Part shown: positions 29,093-40,561 of the stretch, piece by piece
Position numbering within the stretch: the stretch's first letter is position 1
Layout of the letters: every line of letters starts with the position of its first letter
Assembly (NCBI RefSeq): GCF_037042905.1
Contig: NC_087261.1
Coordinates: 26,559,817 to 26,623,816, forward strand
Length of the DNA: 64,000 bases
DNA from: Lytechinus pictus
Lineage: Eukaryota; Echinodermata; Echinoidea; Temnopleuroida; Toxopneustidae
Reading direction: 5' to 3'
Position numbers and translations under genes: made by a program
The notes under the pieces: generated by a model
Seen by the model: the letters and a program-made list of their open reading frames with translations, nothing else
What the model was told of the DNA's origin: nothing
The model's database searches: none

Positions 29093-31000
29093 TCAATCAT
29101 GAATTGTTTTGATCCTGCCAGGAGCTCCCTGAATGAGTTCCCTCATGGTATCGTGATTGTTGACCATGGAGTTGGCAACGTTTAAAGTAAAACCCCTGAC
29201 TTTGCATACGGTGTTACCTTTGTTCGTCCGATAGCTAGAATTTTTAGGCCCACCGCATAACCATGTTTGTATAAACTCGCTATCAATATCATCGATTTCA
29301 TTGGTAAGATCCCCTACAGAATCTCCCGTGTTAGGGTTAAGATGTTCCACATGAGGGTCCGTCTTGAAAACGACACTGTCTGTATCGTAGTACAGAACCC
29401 TATCCCCCAATTGTTCAAGGACGGTGTACAGTTTTAGCCTGGCTAAAGCCGTTGTAAACGAGGCAATGATTATATTCGTATTGACATTATGATCGACAAA
29501 ACCACTTGCCAGGGTGTAGTGTACCTCGATTAAATGCTCAGTCAAGACCACGATGTCTTCAATGTCCACGGATTTGTCATTCAACATGTCCAATAATTCA
29601 GCGTTCGTTTTAATGAATGTGGTTTTACGTAAATTGCTTCTTTCAGCAAACTTTCCCCAAAGTACATTTATGATTCCATTCGAAATTGCACGTAAGCCTG
29701 GATTTTTTTCAATTTTGGCGGGGTCAAGCGCGATTCCCTCATGTCCGAGGTATTTTGCGATATAACTCTCCTTTTCTACGCTGGTAATTGCATGGGCGGG
29801 GTAACCCGAGGATTCTTGTTTTATTTTTATAAACACGTCAATATAGGGGACAAATAACCCACCTTTGTGGGTTTGAGGATTGTATTGTGTAGAAGCTGAA
29901 AAATGCCATACTTCTTCGAATTTCAGATTAGAATACCCCATTTCCACATCCTTTTTCAACTCCTCCGATACCCATACCCCCTGCAATGCGCGTTTACTAT
30001 CGTCATGGGAACTAGGGCCTTGATTAAGGGAGTTAGTACATGTCCTACATAGAGAGAAAGTTAATTTCCCTCCTGAACAGTGTGGCAAGACGGGGGGTAA
30101 CAATCTCTTCGGCGGGAGGATACTACATTTGACAAGACCAAATATATCTTTCAAGGGTGGGAAATTCGAGTGTATGATGGTGGGATGTCCGATGGGATAT
30201 TTGCCAAATTTATTAATGATAGGATATACATGTAGACTCATGAAGTCATAGTACTTTATCTTTTCACCCGGTTTTGCGTGGTAGAAAAGTGAATCCCTTG
30301 GATTGAGTGGTTCTTGAAAGGCATTTTTAAGGTGTGCAATGTGAGGGTGGACATTGGGATAATTCCGAATTTTTCTCTATGCGCACTCCCACGTGTAGCA
30401 CACCATGTAGTCAGCATCGTTCAAGAGCTTAATCATATGCATTGTCTCATTGTACAGTCGTCCCACTGTTTTGTCAAGTTTTTTGTTCTTAAATTCAGAT
30501 TTTAGAAAACAAGTGGGACACCCATGGTAAAAACAGCCTAAAAATTCCCATATATATTTCTTCCCATCTTCCCCCTCCCCGTACCCGTCAACAAACCTCC
30601 CAAGCACTTTCCTTTCCCCACCGTTAAAATGATGTTTGATCTCAATACCACTGATGGTTGCTTCATGGTGCAACCATTCTCCCGCCAGGAGAGATTGCTT
30701 CTTAGCATGCGTATATCCATCTTGAGGGATAAGCGCGATTATATTTCTTTTGAACCATCTGCTCCAAATACATGTATTTCATTTGACGTTGAAGATAGTC
30801 TTTAAAGGGTGTTGCGTCCAGAAGGGTTGGCCGTTCATGCAGAGCCTTCGATGTGTGTAGATATATCTGTTCGATCTGTGAAACGTCTAATTCACTCACT
30901 ATTTTTTTCATTACCAATCCTGGTTCGTACAATCTTTCACCATCCTCCCCTACTATAAAGTCTGGGCCATATGCCGGTTTTGCTAATCGCATCCATTAAG
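29093..31000 (-). pseudogene. Protein-primed DNA polymerase B, copy 2
   Basis: A 382-codon open frame (29093-30241 and open for a short way upstream) covers most of the palm and C-terminal region, including INVLWGKFAERSN and VLYYDTDSVVF. Motif A is damaged: a 6-base insertion and a Thr-to-Met change give DFMSLHVYP where copy 1 has the normal DFTSLYP. The N-terminal Cys/His block is at 30377-30673 and the 96-codon N-terminal frame at 30702-30992, each in a different frame. Catalysis would be lost even though the main frame is long. Near-identity with copy 1 shows recent duplication. Confidence 0.85.
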
Positions 31001-31875
31001 GTGATGTACTCAATGATGTGGTACAGTTCAGTAATACGCATTTCATCATTCTCATGTGCGTTACACGTACCGTAGTCTGAAGGGATTTCCATGTCAACTT
31101 GTAAGATTGAAAACTAAGATAATGATATTTGACGTAGGTCTATCCCTAGTTCGAAATTTCGAACTGTGAATGATATTCACTGTGTGAGTATTGTTTATAA
31201 CTTTATCGAGAGATAATGAGGGAGTGCTGCGTGGAAATGTCAACATTTCAGGGTGGACTTGACGGTCCCCGCATCGTGAAGCACACTGTAGTCAGCATCT
31301 TTCAAGAGCTTAATCCTATGCATTGTCTCATTGTACAATGGTCCCACTGTTTTGTCAAGTTTTGTGTTCTTAAATTCGGATTTTGGAAAACAAGTGGGAC
31401 ACCCGTGGTAAAAACATCCAAAAAATTGCCAAATATATTTCTTCTCATCTTCCCCCTCCCCGTAGGCGTCAACAAACCTCCCAAGCACTTTCCTTTCCCC
31501 ACCGTTGAAATGATGTTTGATCTCAATACCACTGATGGTTGCTTCATGGTGCAACCATTCTCCTGCCAGGAGAGATTGCATTTTAGCATACGTATATCTT
31601 TCTTGAGGTATAAGCACAATTATATTTCTTTTGAACCATCTGCTCCAAATGCATGTATTTCATTTGACGTTGAAGATAGTCTTTAAAGGGTTTTGCGTCC
31701 AGAAGGGTTGGCCATTTATGCCTAGCCCTCGATGTGTGTAGATATATCTGTTTGATCTGTGAAACGTCTAATTCACTTACTATTTTTTCATTACCAATCC
31801 TGGTTCGTACAATCTTTCACCATCCTCCACTACAATAAAGTCGAGGCCATATGCCGGTTTTACTAATCGCATCCA
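31001..31875 (-). pseudogene. PolB 5'-fragment array unit 5
   Basis: N-terminal polymerase fragment; the Cys/His-block frame is 31240-31617. Nearly identical to unit 7 (33513-34375), including the shared EDEKKYIWQFFGCFYHG variant. It ends at the TTAA where the MITE at 31880-32629 is inserted. Confidence 0.85.
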
Positions 31876-31879
31876 TTAA

Positions 31880-32629
31880 CCCTAAAAAGACTGGGGGGGG
31901 GGCTGATTCAGCCCCCCCCCTCGACATTTTTCGCGATAAATCCGCCGCGCGAAATTTTTGACCGTGTCACTCGCTGACTTTTTCTTTTCAAGTCTTGCGC
32001 AACTTTTGAGACCAAAATTGTGACCCCCGGGTACACGGTTCCGAAATTACACAACATTTCGTAAGTGCATGCAGACCCAAAATTACAAAAAAACGTGAAT
32101 TTGTGTACAAAGCAAATGGTGTTTTTAGCCAAAATTCATAAATGTATCATTATTTTTACTTTTACTGCTTAAAATCAATTAATTTCATCTTTTTATGGTT
32201 AAAATAAAGTCCCTGACGATTTCCATTGAAAAAACAATAAAAAACAAAAAGTCGAAAAACATAGAAATACATAAGAAATTTAGAAAACAATAGAATACAG
32301 AAGAAAATAAATGTGATGTTGAAAATTTTGAAAAATAAATTTGATCAGATGCCTATCTAGAGTATGTGAAACAAAAATTAGCATTTTAGGGGCATTATTT
32401 TATTAATTAGAGCAAAGTTATGATTTTACGCATAAATTAGCATAATTAATGAGCAATGAGATTTTTCGCAGAATTTGATATAATAGTTCTGTTAATAATG
32501 CCATGGGTAACGCGCGTGCCAATTTTCATCGCGATCGCGCGATCAAAGGCCGAGATCATAAGGGGGGGCTGAATCAGCCCCCCCCCCCCCAGTCTTCTTA
32601 GGCGTTGAAATAGCCCAGTCTATTTAGGG
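31880..32629. mobile_element. TTAA-flanked MITE (piggyBac-like) in the PolB array
   Basis: A 750-bp AT-rich element flanked by TTAA at 31876-31879 and 32630-32633. Left terminus CCCTAAAAAGACTGG; right terminus, reverse-complemented, CCCTAAATAGACTGG. Long G tracts followed by CTGATTCAGCCCCC sit near both ends. Sister array units carry a single TTAA at the same position (ccattaaggtg), proving target-site duplication. No transposase ORF, so non-autonomous. TTAA duplication and CCCT-type ends are properties of piggyBac elements. Confidence 0.9.
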
Positions 32630-32633
32630 TTAA

Positions 32634-33512
32634 GGTGATGTACTCAATGATGTGGACAGTTCAGTAATACGCATTTCATCATTCACATGAGCGTTACACG
32701 TACCTTAGTCTGAAGGGATTTCCTTGTCAACTTGTAAGATTGACAACTAAGAGAATGATATTTGACGTAGGTCTATCCCTAGTTCGAAATTTCGAATTGT
32801 GAATGATATTCACTGTGTGAGGATTGTTAATAATTTTATCAAGAGATAATGAGGGAGCGCTGCGTGGAAATGTCAACATTTTAGGGTGGACTTGACGGTC
32901 CCCGCATGATGAAGCACACTGTAGTCAGCATCTTTCAAGAGCTTAATCCTATGCATTGTCTCATTGTACACTCGTCCCACTGTTTTGTCAAGTTTTGTGT
33001 TCTTAAATTCGGATTTTGGAAAACAAGTGGGACACCCGTGGTAAAAACATCCAAAAAATTCCCAAATATATTTCTTCCCATCTTCCCCCTCCCCGTACCC
33101 GTCAACAAACCTCCCAAGCACTTTCCTTTCCCCACCGTTGAAATGTTGTTTGATCTCAATACCACTGATGGTTGCTTCATGGTGCAACCATTCTCCTTCC
33201 AGGAGAGATTGCTTCTTAGCATGCGTATATCCGTCTTGAGGGACAAGCGCGATTATATTTCTTTTGAACCATCTGCTCCAAATGCATGTATTTCATTTGA
33301 CGTTGATGATACTCTTTAAAGGGTTTTGCGTCCAGGAGGGTTGGCCATATATGCATAGCCCTCGATGTGTGTAGATATATCTGTTTGATCTGTGAAACGT
33401 CTAATTCACTTACTATTTTTTTCATTACCAATCCTGGTTTGTACAATCTTTCACCATCCTCCCCTACTATAAAGTCTGGGCCATATGCCGGTTTTGCTAA
33501 TCGCATCCATTA
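32634..33512 (-). pseudogene. PolB 5'-fragment array unit 6
   Basis: The Cys/His-block frame is 32873-33187 (GIEIKQHFNGGERKVLGRFV) and the 96-codon frame 33216-33506. Nearly identical to unit 8, including the loss of one T in the 'gatgtggacag' spacer motif. No catalytic motifs. Confidence 0.85.
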
Positions 33513-34375
33513 AGGTGATGTACTCAATGATGTGGTACAGTTCAGTAATACGCATTTCATCATTCTCATGTGCGTTACACGTACCGTAGTCTGAAGGGAT
33601 TTCCATGTCAACTTGTAAGATTGAAAACTAAGATAATGATATTTGACGTAGGTCTATCCCTAGTTCGAAATTTCGAACTGTGAATGATATTCACTGTGTG
33701 AGGATTGTTTATAACTTTATCGAGAGATAATGAGGGAGTGCTGCGTGGAAATGTCAACATTTCAGGGTGGACTTGACGGTCCCCGCATCGTGAAGCACAC
33801 TGTAGTCAGCATCTTTCAAGAGCTTAATCCTATGCATTGTCTCATTGTACAATGGTCCCACTGTTTTGTCAAGTTTTGTGTTCTTAAATTCGGATTTTGG
33901 AAAACAAGTGGGACACCCGTGGTAAAAACATCCAAAAAATTGCCAAATATATTTCTTCTCATCTTCCCCCTCAAACCTCCCAAGCACTTTCCTTTCCCCC
34001 ACCGTTGAAATGATGTTTGATCTTAATACCACTGATGGTTGCTTCATGGTGCAACCATTCTCCTGCCAGGAGAGATTGCATTTTAGCATACGTATATCTT
34101 TCTTGAGGTATAAGCACAATTATATTTCTTTTGAACCATCTGCTCCAAATGCATGTATTTCATTTGACGTTGAAGATAGTCTTTAAAGGGTTTTGCGTCC
34201 AGAAGGGTTGGCCATTTATGCCTAGCCCTCGATGTGTGTAGATATATCTGTTTGATCTGTGAAACGTCTAATTCACTTACTATTTTTTCATTACCAATCC
34301 TGGTTCGTACAATCTTTCACCATCCTCCAGTACAATAAAGTCGAGGCCATATGCCGGTTTTACTAATCGCATCCA
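33513..34375 (-). pseudogene. PolB 5'-fragment array unit 7
   Basis: Near-duplicate of unit 5, with a private deletion of about 17 bp near 33970 and one extra C in a following C run (together in frame, ORF 33754-34119). The deletion removes part of the VDAYGEGED segment. Confidence 0.85.
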
Positions 34376-34379
34376 TTAA

Positions 34380-34414
34380 CCCTAAAAAGACTGGGGGGGG
34401 GGGGCTGATTCAGG
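34380..34414. repeat. Deletion scar of the TTAA MITE
   Basis: Between TTAA at 34376-34379 and 34415-34418 lie only 35 bp: the MITE left end CCCTAAAAAGACTG, a G run, and CTGATTCAGG. The element's interior and right end are gone. This is the counterpart position of the full MITE at 31880-32629. Confidence 0.85.
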
Positions 34415-34418
34415 TTAA

Positions 34419-35295
34419 GGTGATGTACTCAATGATGTTGACAGTTCAGTAATACGCATTTCATCATTCACATGAGCGTTACACGTACCTTAGTCTGAAG
34501 GGATTTCCTTGTCAACTTGTAAGATTGAAAACTAAGAGAATGATATTTGACGTAGGTCTATCCCTAGTTCGAAATTTCGAATTGTGAATGATATTCACTG
34601 TGTGAGGATTGTTAATAATTTTATCAAGAGATAATGAGGGAGCGCTGCGTGGAAATGTCAACATTTTAGGGTGGACTTGACGGTCCCCGCATCGTGAAGC
34701 ACACTGTAGTCAGCATCTTTCAAGAGCTTAATCCTATGCATTGTCTCATTGTACACTCGTCCCACTGTTTTGTCAAGTTTTGTGTTCTTAAATTCGGATT
34801 TTGGAAAACAAGTGGGACACCCGTGGTAAAAACATCCAAAAAATTCCCAAATATATTTCTTCCCATCTTCCCCCTCCCCGTACCCGTCAACAAACCTCCC
34901 AAGCACTTTCCTTTCCCCACCGTTGAAATGTTGTTTGATCTCAATACCACTGATGGTTGCTTCATGGTGCAACCATTCTCCTTCCAGGAGAGATTGCTTC
35001 TTAGCATGCGTATATCCGTCTTGAGGGACAAGCGCGATTATATTTCTTTTGAACCATCTGCTCCAAATGCATGTATTTCATTTGACGTTGATGATACTCT
35101 TTAAAGGGTTTTGCGTCCAGGAGGGTTGGCCATATATGCATAGCCCTCGATGTGTGTAGATATATCTGTTCGATCTGTGAAACGGCTAATTCACTTACTA
35201 TTTTTTTCATTACCAATCCTGGTTCGTACAATCTTTCACCATCCTCCCCTACTATAAAGTCTGGGCCATATGCCGGTTTTGCTAATCGCATCCAT
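34419..35295 (-). pseudogene. PolB 5'-fragment array unit 8
   Basis: Near-identical to unit 6. The Cys/His-block frame is 34658-34972 and the 96-codon frame 35001-35291. It is the last unit before the unique upstream flank (35296-35600). Confidence 0.85.
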
Positions 35296-35600
35296 TAAGG
35301 TGATGTACTCAATGATGTGGTACAGTTCAGTAATACGCATTTCATCATTCTCATGTGCGTTACACGTACTTTAGTCTGAAGGGATTTCCATGTCAACTTG
35401 AAAACTAAGAGAATATTTGACACAGGTCTATTCCTAGTTCGAAATTTCGAATGGTGAATGATATTCACTGTGTGAGTATTGTTTATAACTTTATCGAGAA
35501 ATCATGAGGGGGCGCTGCGTAGAAATGTCAACATTTTAGGGTGGACTTGAGGGTCCCCGCATCGTGAAAAACATTTACTCTCCATTTTAAAAATTTGTTT

Positions 35601-37214
35601 CATATTCTCCCATTCTCTGTGCTCACTTTTTGGCAGGCGCCTGGTGATACAACACCATCCTCATCTTTTCGGTGAACTCTTCATTGTCTGCTTTTCGCTC
35701 CCTTCTTGCTTTTCCTTAAATTGTAAGAAAATAAAAATGAATTCATCCAACTTACGTCTTTTGTCTGGTTTGTGACCACAAACACGAAACCGATCAATCA
35801 CTTTGAAACTCTATGTTAAAATTTTAGTATAAAACTGATTGTGGCTGCCGCCCTTTATCCCAGATAAATGGACGGAGTTTCGGCTAAATACTCTAACTCC
35901 AAAAGAAATGTATTCACAGACTTTAGTGTGGCTTATGTGGAACTTTATTCCGTCATCCCACGGTCCAAAATCCGAGATAAAATACTGAAAACAAAACAGA
36001 TACATATATACATTTTTACTAACACATTCAAACAATCCATAAATGGTTATACTCTACTAGTGAAACAATCTAAAGATGAGAACTATCTATATAAACAATG
36101 ACTAGAAATATAGAGGAAATACTATCTGAACTCAAATACTTAACATGTAGTAGGATATGGTGTTACTCCTATAAAACCAAATTTCACTATACTACCAAGG
36201 AACATATATCTCCACTATACTACCAAGGAACTCAAATATTAAATAACTCAATCATTCTACTAATTGTATCTGAATTAACATGACGCACTAAATAACTATC
36301 AGTGAGTAGGTATAACACCAATAAGATCTTGAAAAGTAAATATGATATCCAAATCTATCCGAATATATATACTATAACATAGAAAGATAAATGTTATATA
36401 CCAAAAGAAGTTTATGATTCAAGAAAGAAACTAAAGAATGATCATACTATAAATCTATATATTCTTATAACTTGGTCTCAACTATCAACAGAAAGATATA
36501 GAGTAAACTTATAAGCAATCTTACCAATTGGAGGCTATAAGACAATACACTTGGTTGCAATCAATACGAGAAATATCTTGACGGTCAACTGGAGTTCTCT
36601 CTTCTATGTCTTTACTACGAACTGAAGTTTCTTGGCTTTTTGCATCTCTATTTAAAGGCTCTGAACTTCTGGTCAAGCCAGACTGCTCATTAGACAGTCT
36701 AATTAAAAGTTACAAGGAAGCTGGTACTGCCCAGCACTCTACACAGAACAAAACAATGAACTTGACCATTCCTATACAAATTATAACAATAAAGGGTGGA
36801 CGCGATGTTTGTCCATAGAATTAGCTTTCTGCACCTATACTTTAACACATAACCTGCCCTATGGGATTTCATGTAGAAAGAGATTAAGAAAATGCTAGAG
36901 TGCGAAATGAGAAACCTAGTGGAATATGAATTTAGACATATATATCAAAATATATACAGCATTAAAATTGCATAGAACTCACTGCACACTGCTGCAGTGA
37001 CACTGATAATTGTTCAGTCTTTCATTACAATGAATATCTTCTGTATTTATAGAGATCTCCATAAAATCACCAGTGGACACTGTTCTTCAAAAGTATTATG
37101 ACTAAGTTCTAACTACAGCAACCAACAATAAAAAAAAATGAATTTGCTTATCAACAAACTCTTATTCAAAATAATATTCTCATTTTTTTACACCAGTTCC
37201 AGATGAATCATGGG
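35601..37214. other. AT-rich intergenic, no gene recognised
   Basis: About 1.6 kb, very AT-rich, with short plus-strand ORFs at 35868-36283 and 36606-36818 lacking domains. It could include the far end of the Polinton-like element or an unrelated LTR-like segment, but no terminal repeats were seen. Confidence 0.4.
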
Positions 37215-37600
37215 CATATTTTGTTTTGATTCGTGTGGAATGACCGATTATGAAAATAATGTCAAGGAGGTTAACATACTTTGCTCTTTGTCGTTGAAGT
37301 CAACGGTGTGTCTTTTTGGGGAGGAGTGTCATCACCTTACAATCTGGCACCACCCAGGACAGCATATTCGTCAACACTGACGGCATCATCTTCCTTGTCG
37401 TTGTCACTGACTCTGGAAATGGAATTAGCCATGAGATTATCAGCTTCGGGAAGGTCCTCATCATGGTGAGCACCTGCAGCTTCAACTCTGTTATCTGCTG
37501 TGTCAACCAACACCTGGAAAAGCATCATGTAGCATAACATTCCATGACAAAAACAAAACTTTGAAAAATGTATTCAGTGCTCATTTTTTTCAAAGCCATA
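37215..37600 (-). repeat. Diverged duplicate of the Myb/SANT gene exon 2 region
   Basis: Matches 37985-38400 at about 770-bp offset: the exon-like segment VDTADNRVEAAGAHHDED, its 'ccag' acceptor context and the flanking 'gaatcatgggcatattttgt' are all repeated. It could be an alternative exon or a dead duplicate; the encoded acidic sequence stays open (37337-37540, minus). Confidence 0.65.
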
Positions 37601-37740
37601 AAAGACATAGATCTACATTCCATTAGCAATACAGTTTAATCCTGTCGCAGGGTTCAGAGGTCTAGGTCCAAATTTTAGTTTACATGTAAATAGACCTGTG
37701 GTAATCCTGGGTTTTAGGGGCAGACATTATTTGCACAGAA

Positions 37741-37938
37741 TTACAGCCAGGGTATTAAAAACAAAGAAAGAAACAATGGAAACAATCTTGCTAACCTTGC
37801 TGATGGAAGAATATATAAATTCGATCTTCTATGCTGCTGGTGATTCCGCAGCTCCTTTGGGGTACAGAGTGCCTCGTTTAACCTCACAACCTCCTTGTTA
37901 GGCCCCACCTTGCACAGTCTGAATGTTACACTGGCCAA
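37741..37938 (-). other. Unassigned exon-like ORF between the duplicated exons
   Basis: The minus strand encodes FPELASVTFRLCKVGPNKEV and later NHQQHRRSNLYILPSARLAR. The mixed amino-acid composition looks coding rather than random, but I do not recognise the family and no clear splice pair links it to the neighbouring Myb/SANT exon. Confidence 0.3.
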
Positions 37939-38131
37939 CTCTGGGAACTCCTCCCGCAGAACTCATATATTGTTGTAAAACTGTTCCCTCGATGCAGATG
38001 AATCATGGGCATATTTTGTTTCGATTCGTGTGGAATGACCGATTATGAAATTAATGTCAAGGAGGTTAACATACCTTGCTCCTTGTCGTAAAAGTCAACG
38101 GTGTGTCTTTTGGGGGAGGAGTGTCATCACC

Positions 38132-38812
38132 TTACAACCTGGCACCACCCAGGACAGCATCTTCGTCAACACTGAAATCTTCCTTGTCGTCACTGACACT
38201 GGAAATGGAATCAGCCATGAGATCATCAGCCTCGGGAATGTCCTCATCATGGTGATCACCTGCAGCTTTAACTCTGTTATCTGCTGTGTCACCCAACACC
38301 TGGAAAAGCATCATGTAGCATGACATTCCATTACAAAAACAAAACTTTGAAAAGTGTGTTCAGTGCTCATTTTTTATAGCCATAAAAGGCATAGATCTAC
38401 ATTCCATTAAGCAACACAGTTTAATCCCCTACTAGTTCGAGCTCTGGTCCATTTTTATGACAAAAAATAAATATTTTATATTGCCAAAATAACTTCTTAC
38501 CTGGGGCTCTATGGCTGGACGATTGCCAATTATTAGGTGTAAGATGTCGTAATATGGGCAGTGCTGCCTTGCAGCCCCACTCTTTGCATTATTCGCCCTC
38601 GCATCTTTGTAGTCCTTCTTTAATTTTTTTAGTTTGTCCCGCAGCTGGTTGGGGGTCTGTTGATATCCGACGACAGCCATCTTCTTCGCCATATCGTCAA
38701 ACACTTTTTTATTTCTGAAGGTCCCGTCAAGTTGTTGCTGGACCTCAGCTTCAGCCCATAGACCCAGGAAAATTTGTATTTCTCCATCCTCCCAGTTTGA
38801 TCTTTTCGCCAT
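38132..38812 (-). CDS. Myb/SANT-like (MADF-type) DNA-binding protein, two exons
   Basis: Exon 1 (38501-38812, 104 codons from ATG) encodes a Myb/SANT-like domain over almost its whole length: WEDGEIQIFLGLWAE, RNKKVFDDMAKKM, GYQQTPNQLRDKLKKLKKDY and YYDILHLIIGNRP. The spacing of Trp, Phe, Leu, 'GY..T..Q...K.K.LK..Y' and 'YD.L..I.G.RP' is that of the domain found in MADF/trihelix-like factors and in the accessory protein of Harbinger transposons. A donor (CAG|GTAAG) joins in phase 0 to an acceptor giving exon 2 (38132-38299): 55 acidic residues, VLGDTADNRVKAAGDHHDED onward, then a stop. Predicted protein 159 residues, nuclear by inference. Exon 2 has a duplicate at 37337-37506, so other isoforms are possible. 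A DNA-transposon accessory origin cannot be excluded; no Harbinger nuclease was seen nearby. Confidence 0.65.
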
Positions 38813-40560
38813 TTCATATATATAGAAAACCCAGCAGGTACAGGATTTGAAAGTGTTGAAAATGTGTTGTGCACATGAGCGAGCGTGGATGTCTCATTAG
38901 CATTTTACAAAGCAGATTCATAAATCATTTCTCTGATACAATTGTTACATTATTAAATTGCAATTGATAAAAAAAATTATTCGTAAAAGTTATTGTTGAT
39001 TTTATTTTTTGTGACTATTAACAAAAATGGGGTAATAAGTCTGTCATCATGAGGTTGGCACTTGTAAGCTTCCATAATTAAGGGCATGCAATTAAGAGAC
39101 AGCTTGTCATTGAAATCTTCGCTTAGTTCAACAAATGCTTTCCTTAATTTTGTTGATTCCTCTCAGGTAAGGACACTACAACTGTATGTGTACTGTGTCC
39201 TGGAAGGAATGGCCCTTCTTTCCTCTGTTTGAAAAGGTTGGTATTCTGAAATTCTCTTGGGAACTCTGATATGTTGTATCTATGGCATTCATATCTTTTT
39301 TGGTGTCCTCTGGCCAAACTCAGCTTCTGGTTGGCATATCACAGATGTAAACTCGTTGTCCAGCACTTTCTTCACTGCCAATAATCTCCCTGCTCTCTGT
39401 AATGTCTTTGAAGTATATTTGCCTCCTGAATGACGTAGGAAATCTATTATCAGTAAAAAAGATAAATAAAAATTTCCTGATTTTGAGAAGAATGTGGGAG
39501 CTACATCTATATTGTAGATTTTAGCTCTTATTTGTAGGTTTGACCCAATGCAGTAGAAGAACAGGACAGAGATATCTTGCTAGCCTTAAGTCCAGTGCTC
39601 TCCTGCCTGATCTAGGCAGAGCATCATTTATTATTAAAAAAGAACACTTGGTTGTCTTTGCACAAGGTATATATAATATTCAAATTAAGGATAGGGCAAC
39701 AATACAAAATTAATGAGGTAACAATTATGTCGTGAGGTTTATCAATTAAGTGACAGCTCGTCATCATACTCTTTGCTTTAGTTCAACAAATTTTTCCTTA
39801 ATTTTGTTTATTTTGTTGTTAATCTCCTTCCAAGTTAGCTTTTGGCTCGTTCAAATTAAAGAAAGAGAAATTAATTAAAAGATGACAAAAACGGCAAACA
39901 AAAGTGAAAATGAAGATGTGATATCTTACCTTAATTTCTGTTTCATTTCTTCAATTTTGTTTGCCATTTTCGTTATCTTTCAATTTATTTATCTTTCTTT
40001 CTTTATTGCACTAGTAGGCACATTTTTAAATCTTTTGTTCTTAATTGGCTTCTTTTACCGCTTTCCATATTTTTATTTTTATATCTAAGTTTTCTTTTCA
40101 CCTTTTCCCTTTCATTCTTTCTCCTTTCCCTTTTACATTTAAACAGCTCATCCGTCACTTAGTCAATCAAATGATCAATTCTGCCTTTTTTAATGAACAC
40201 TTACTAATGACTGATCCGCCTCTTATAATCTTTATGAACACTTTTATAGTTTACTCTTTCCCACTTTTCACTCTTGCGAACTGTCGTCCGTCCATTATGA
40301 TCAATTCTCAACACGAATCAAAACATCAGGCATAAATAAAAACAACTACGCTGTGATATTCCATACGAATCCATTTCAATAACAAAATTCATATACACAT
40401 ATTTACATATATACACATATGCATATTCACACATGTACACATTTACATATTATTTGCATATTTATACATTGACATAATTCAATAATATCAGATTCAGTTC
40501 AGTCACGCCATTATATATTTAAAATGTGTCTATATCACTTGTTCTTGACCAGCTTCGCTA
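38813..40560. other. Intergenic with a 90-bp direct repeat
   Basis: About 1.7 kb, AT-rich. 'gttcaacaaatgctttcctt' near 39128 and its diverged copy near 39781 belong to a direct repeat of about 90 bp. On the minus strand both read as short coiled-coil-like fragments (KLRKAFVELSEDF / KIKEKFVEL), so old exons are possible. 40380-40480 is simple-sequence-like (ACATAT/CATATT). No supportable gene. Confidence 0.4.
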
Positions 40561-40561
40561 T

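Larger units (their letters stand above)
23293..35600 (-). mobile_element. Decayed Polinton/adintovirus-like element with polymerase array
   Basis: On the minus strand the order is protein-primed family B DNA polymerase, a one-TM protein, an A32/FtsK-like packaging ATPase and a small basic/hydrophobic protein. This set matches the core of Maverick/Polinton and adintovirus-like elements of animals. All the recognisable large genes carry frameshifts. The polymerase locus is duplicated and its 5' part amplified, so the element is much rearranged. I found no major or minor capsid, maturation protease or integrase gene and no terminal inverted repeats, so ends are approximate. This is an endogenous, non-functional copy. 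Confidence 0.8.

Noticed and set aside
31216..31686. 156-codon plus-strand ORF, and similar ones at 32906-33319 and 34694-35104
   Set aside because: They lie opposite the polymerase Cys/His-block frame, repeat with every array unit and show no family pattern; antisense shadows of the minus-strand fragments.
31880..31900. Telomere-like CCCTAAA motif
   Set aside because: A single copy at a transposon terminus with a matching inverted copy at the other end; not a telomeric tract.
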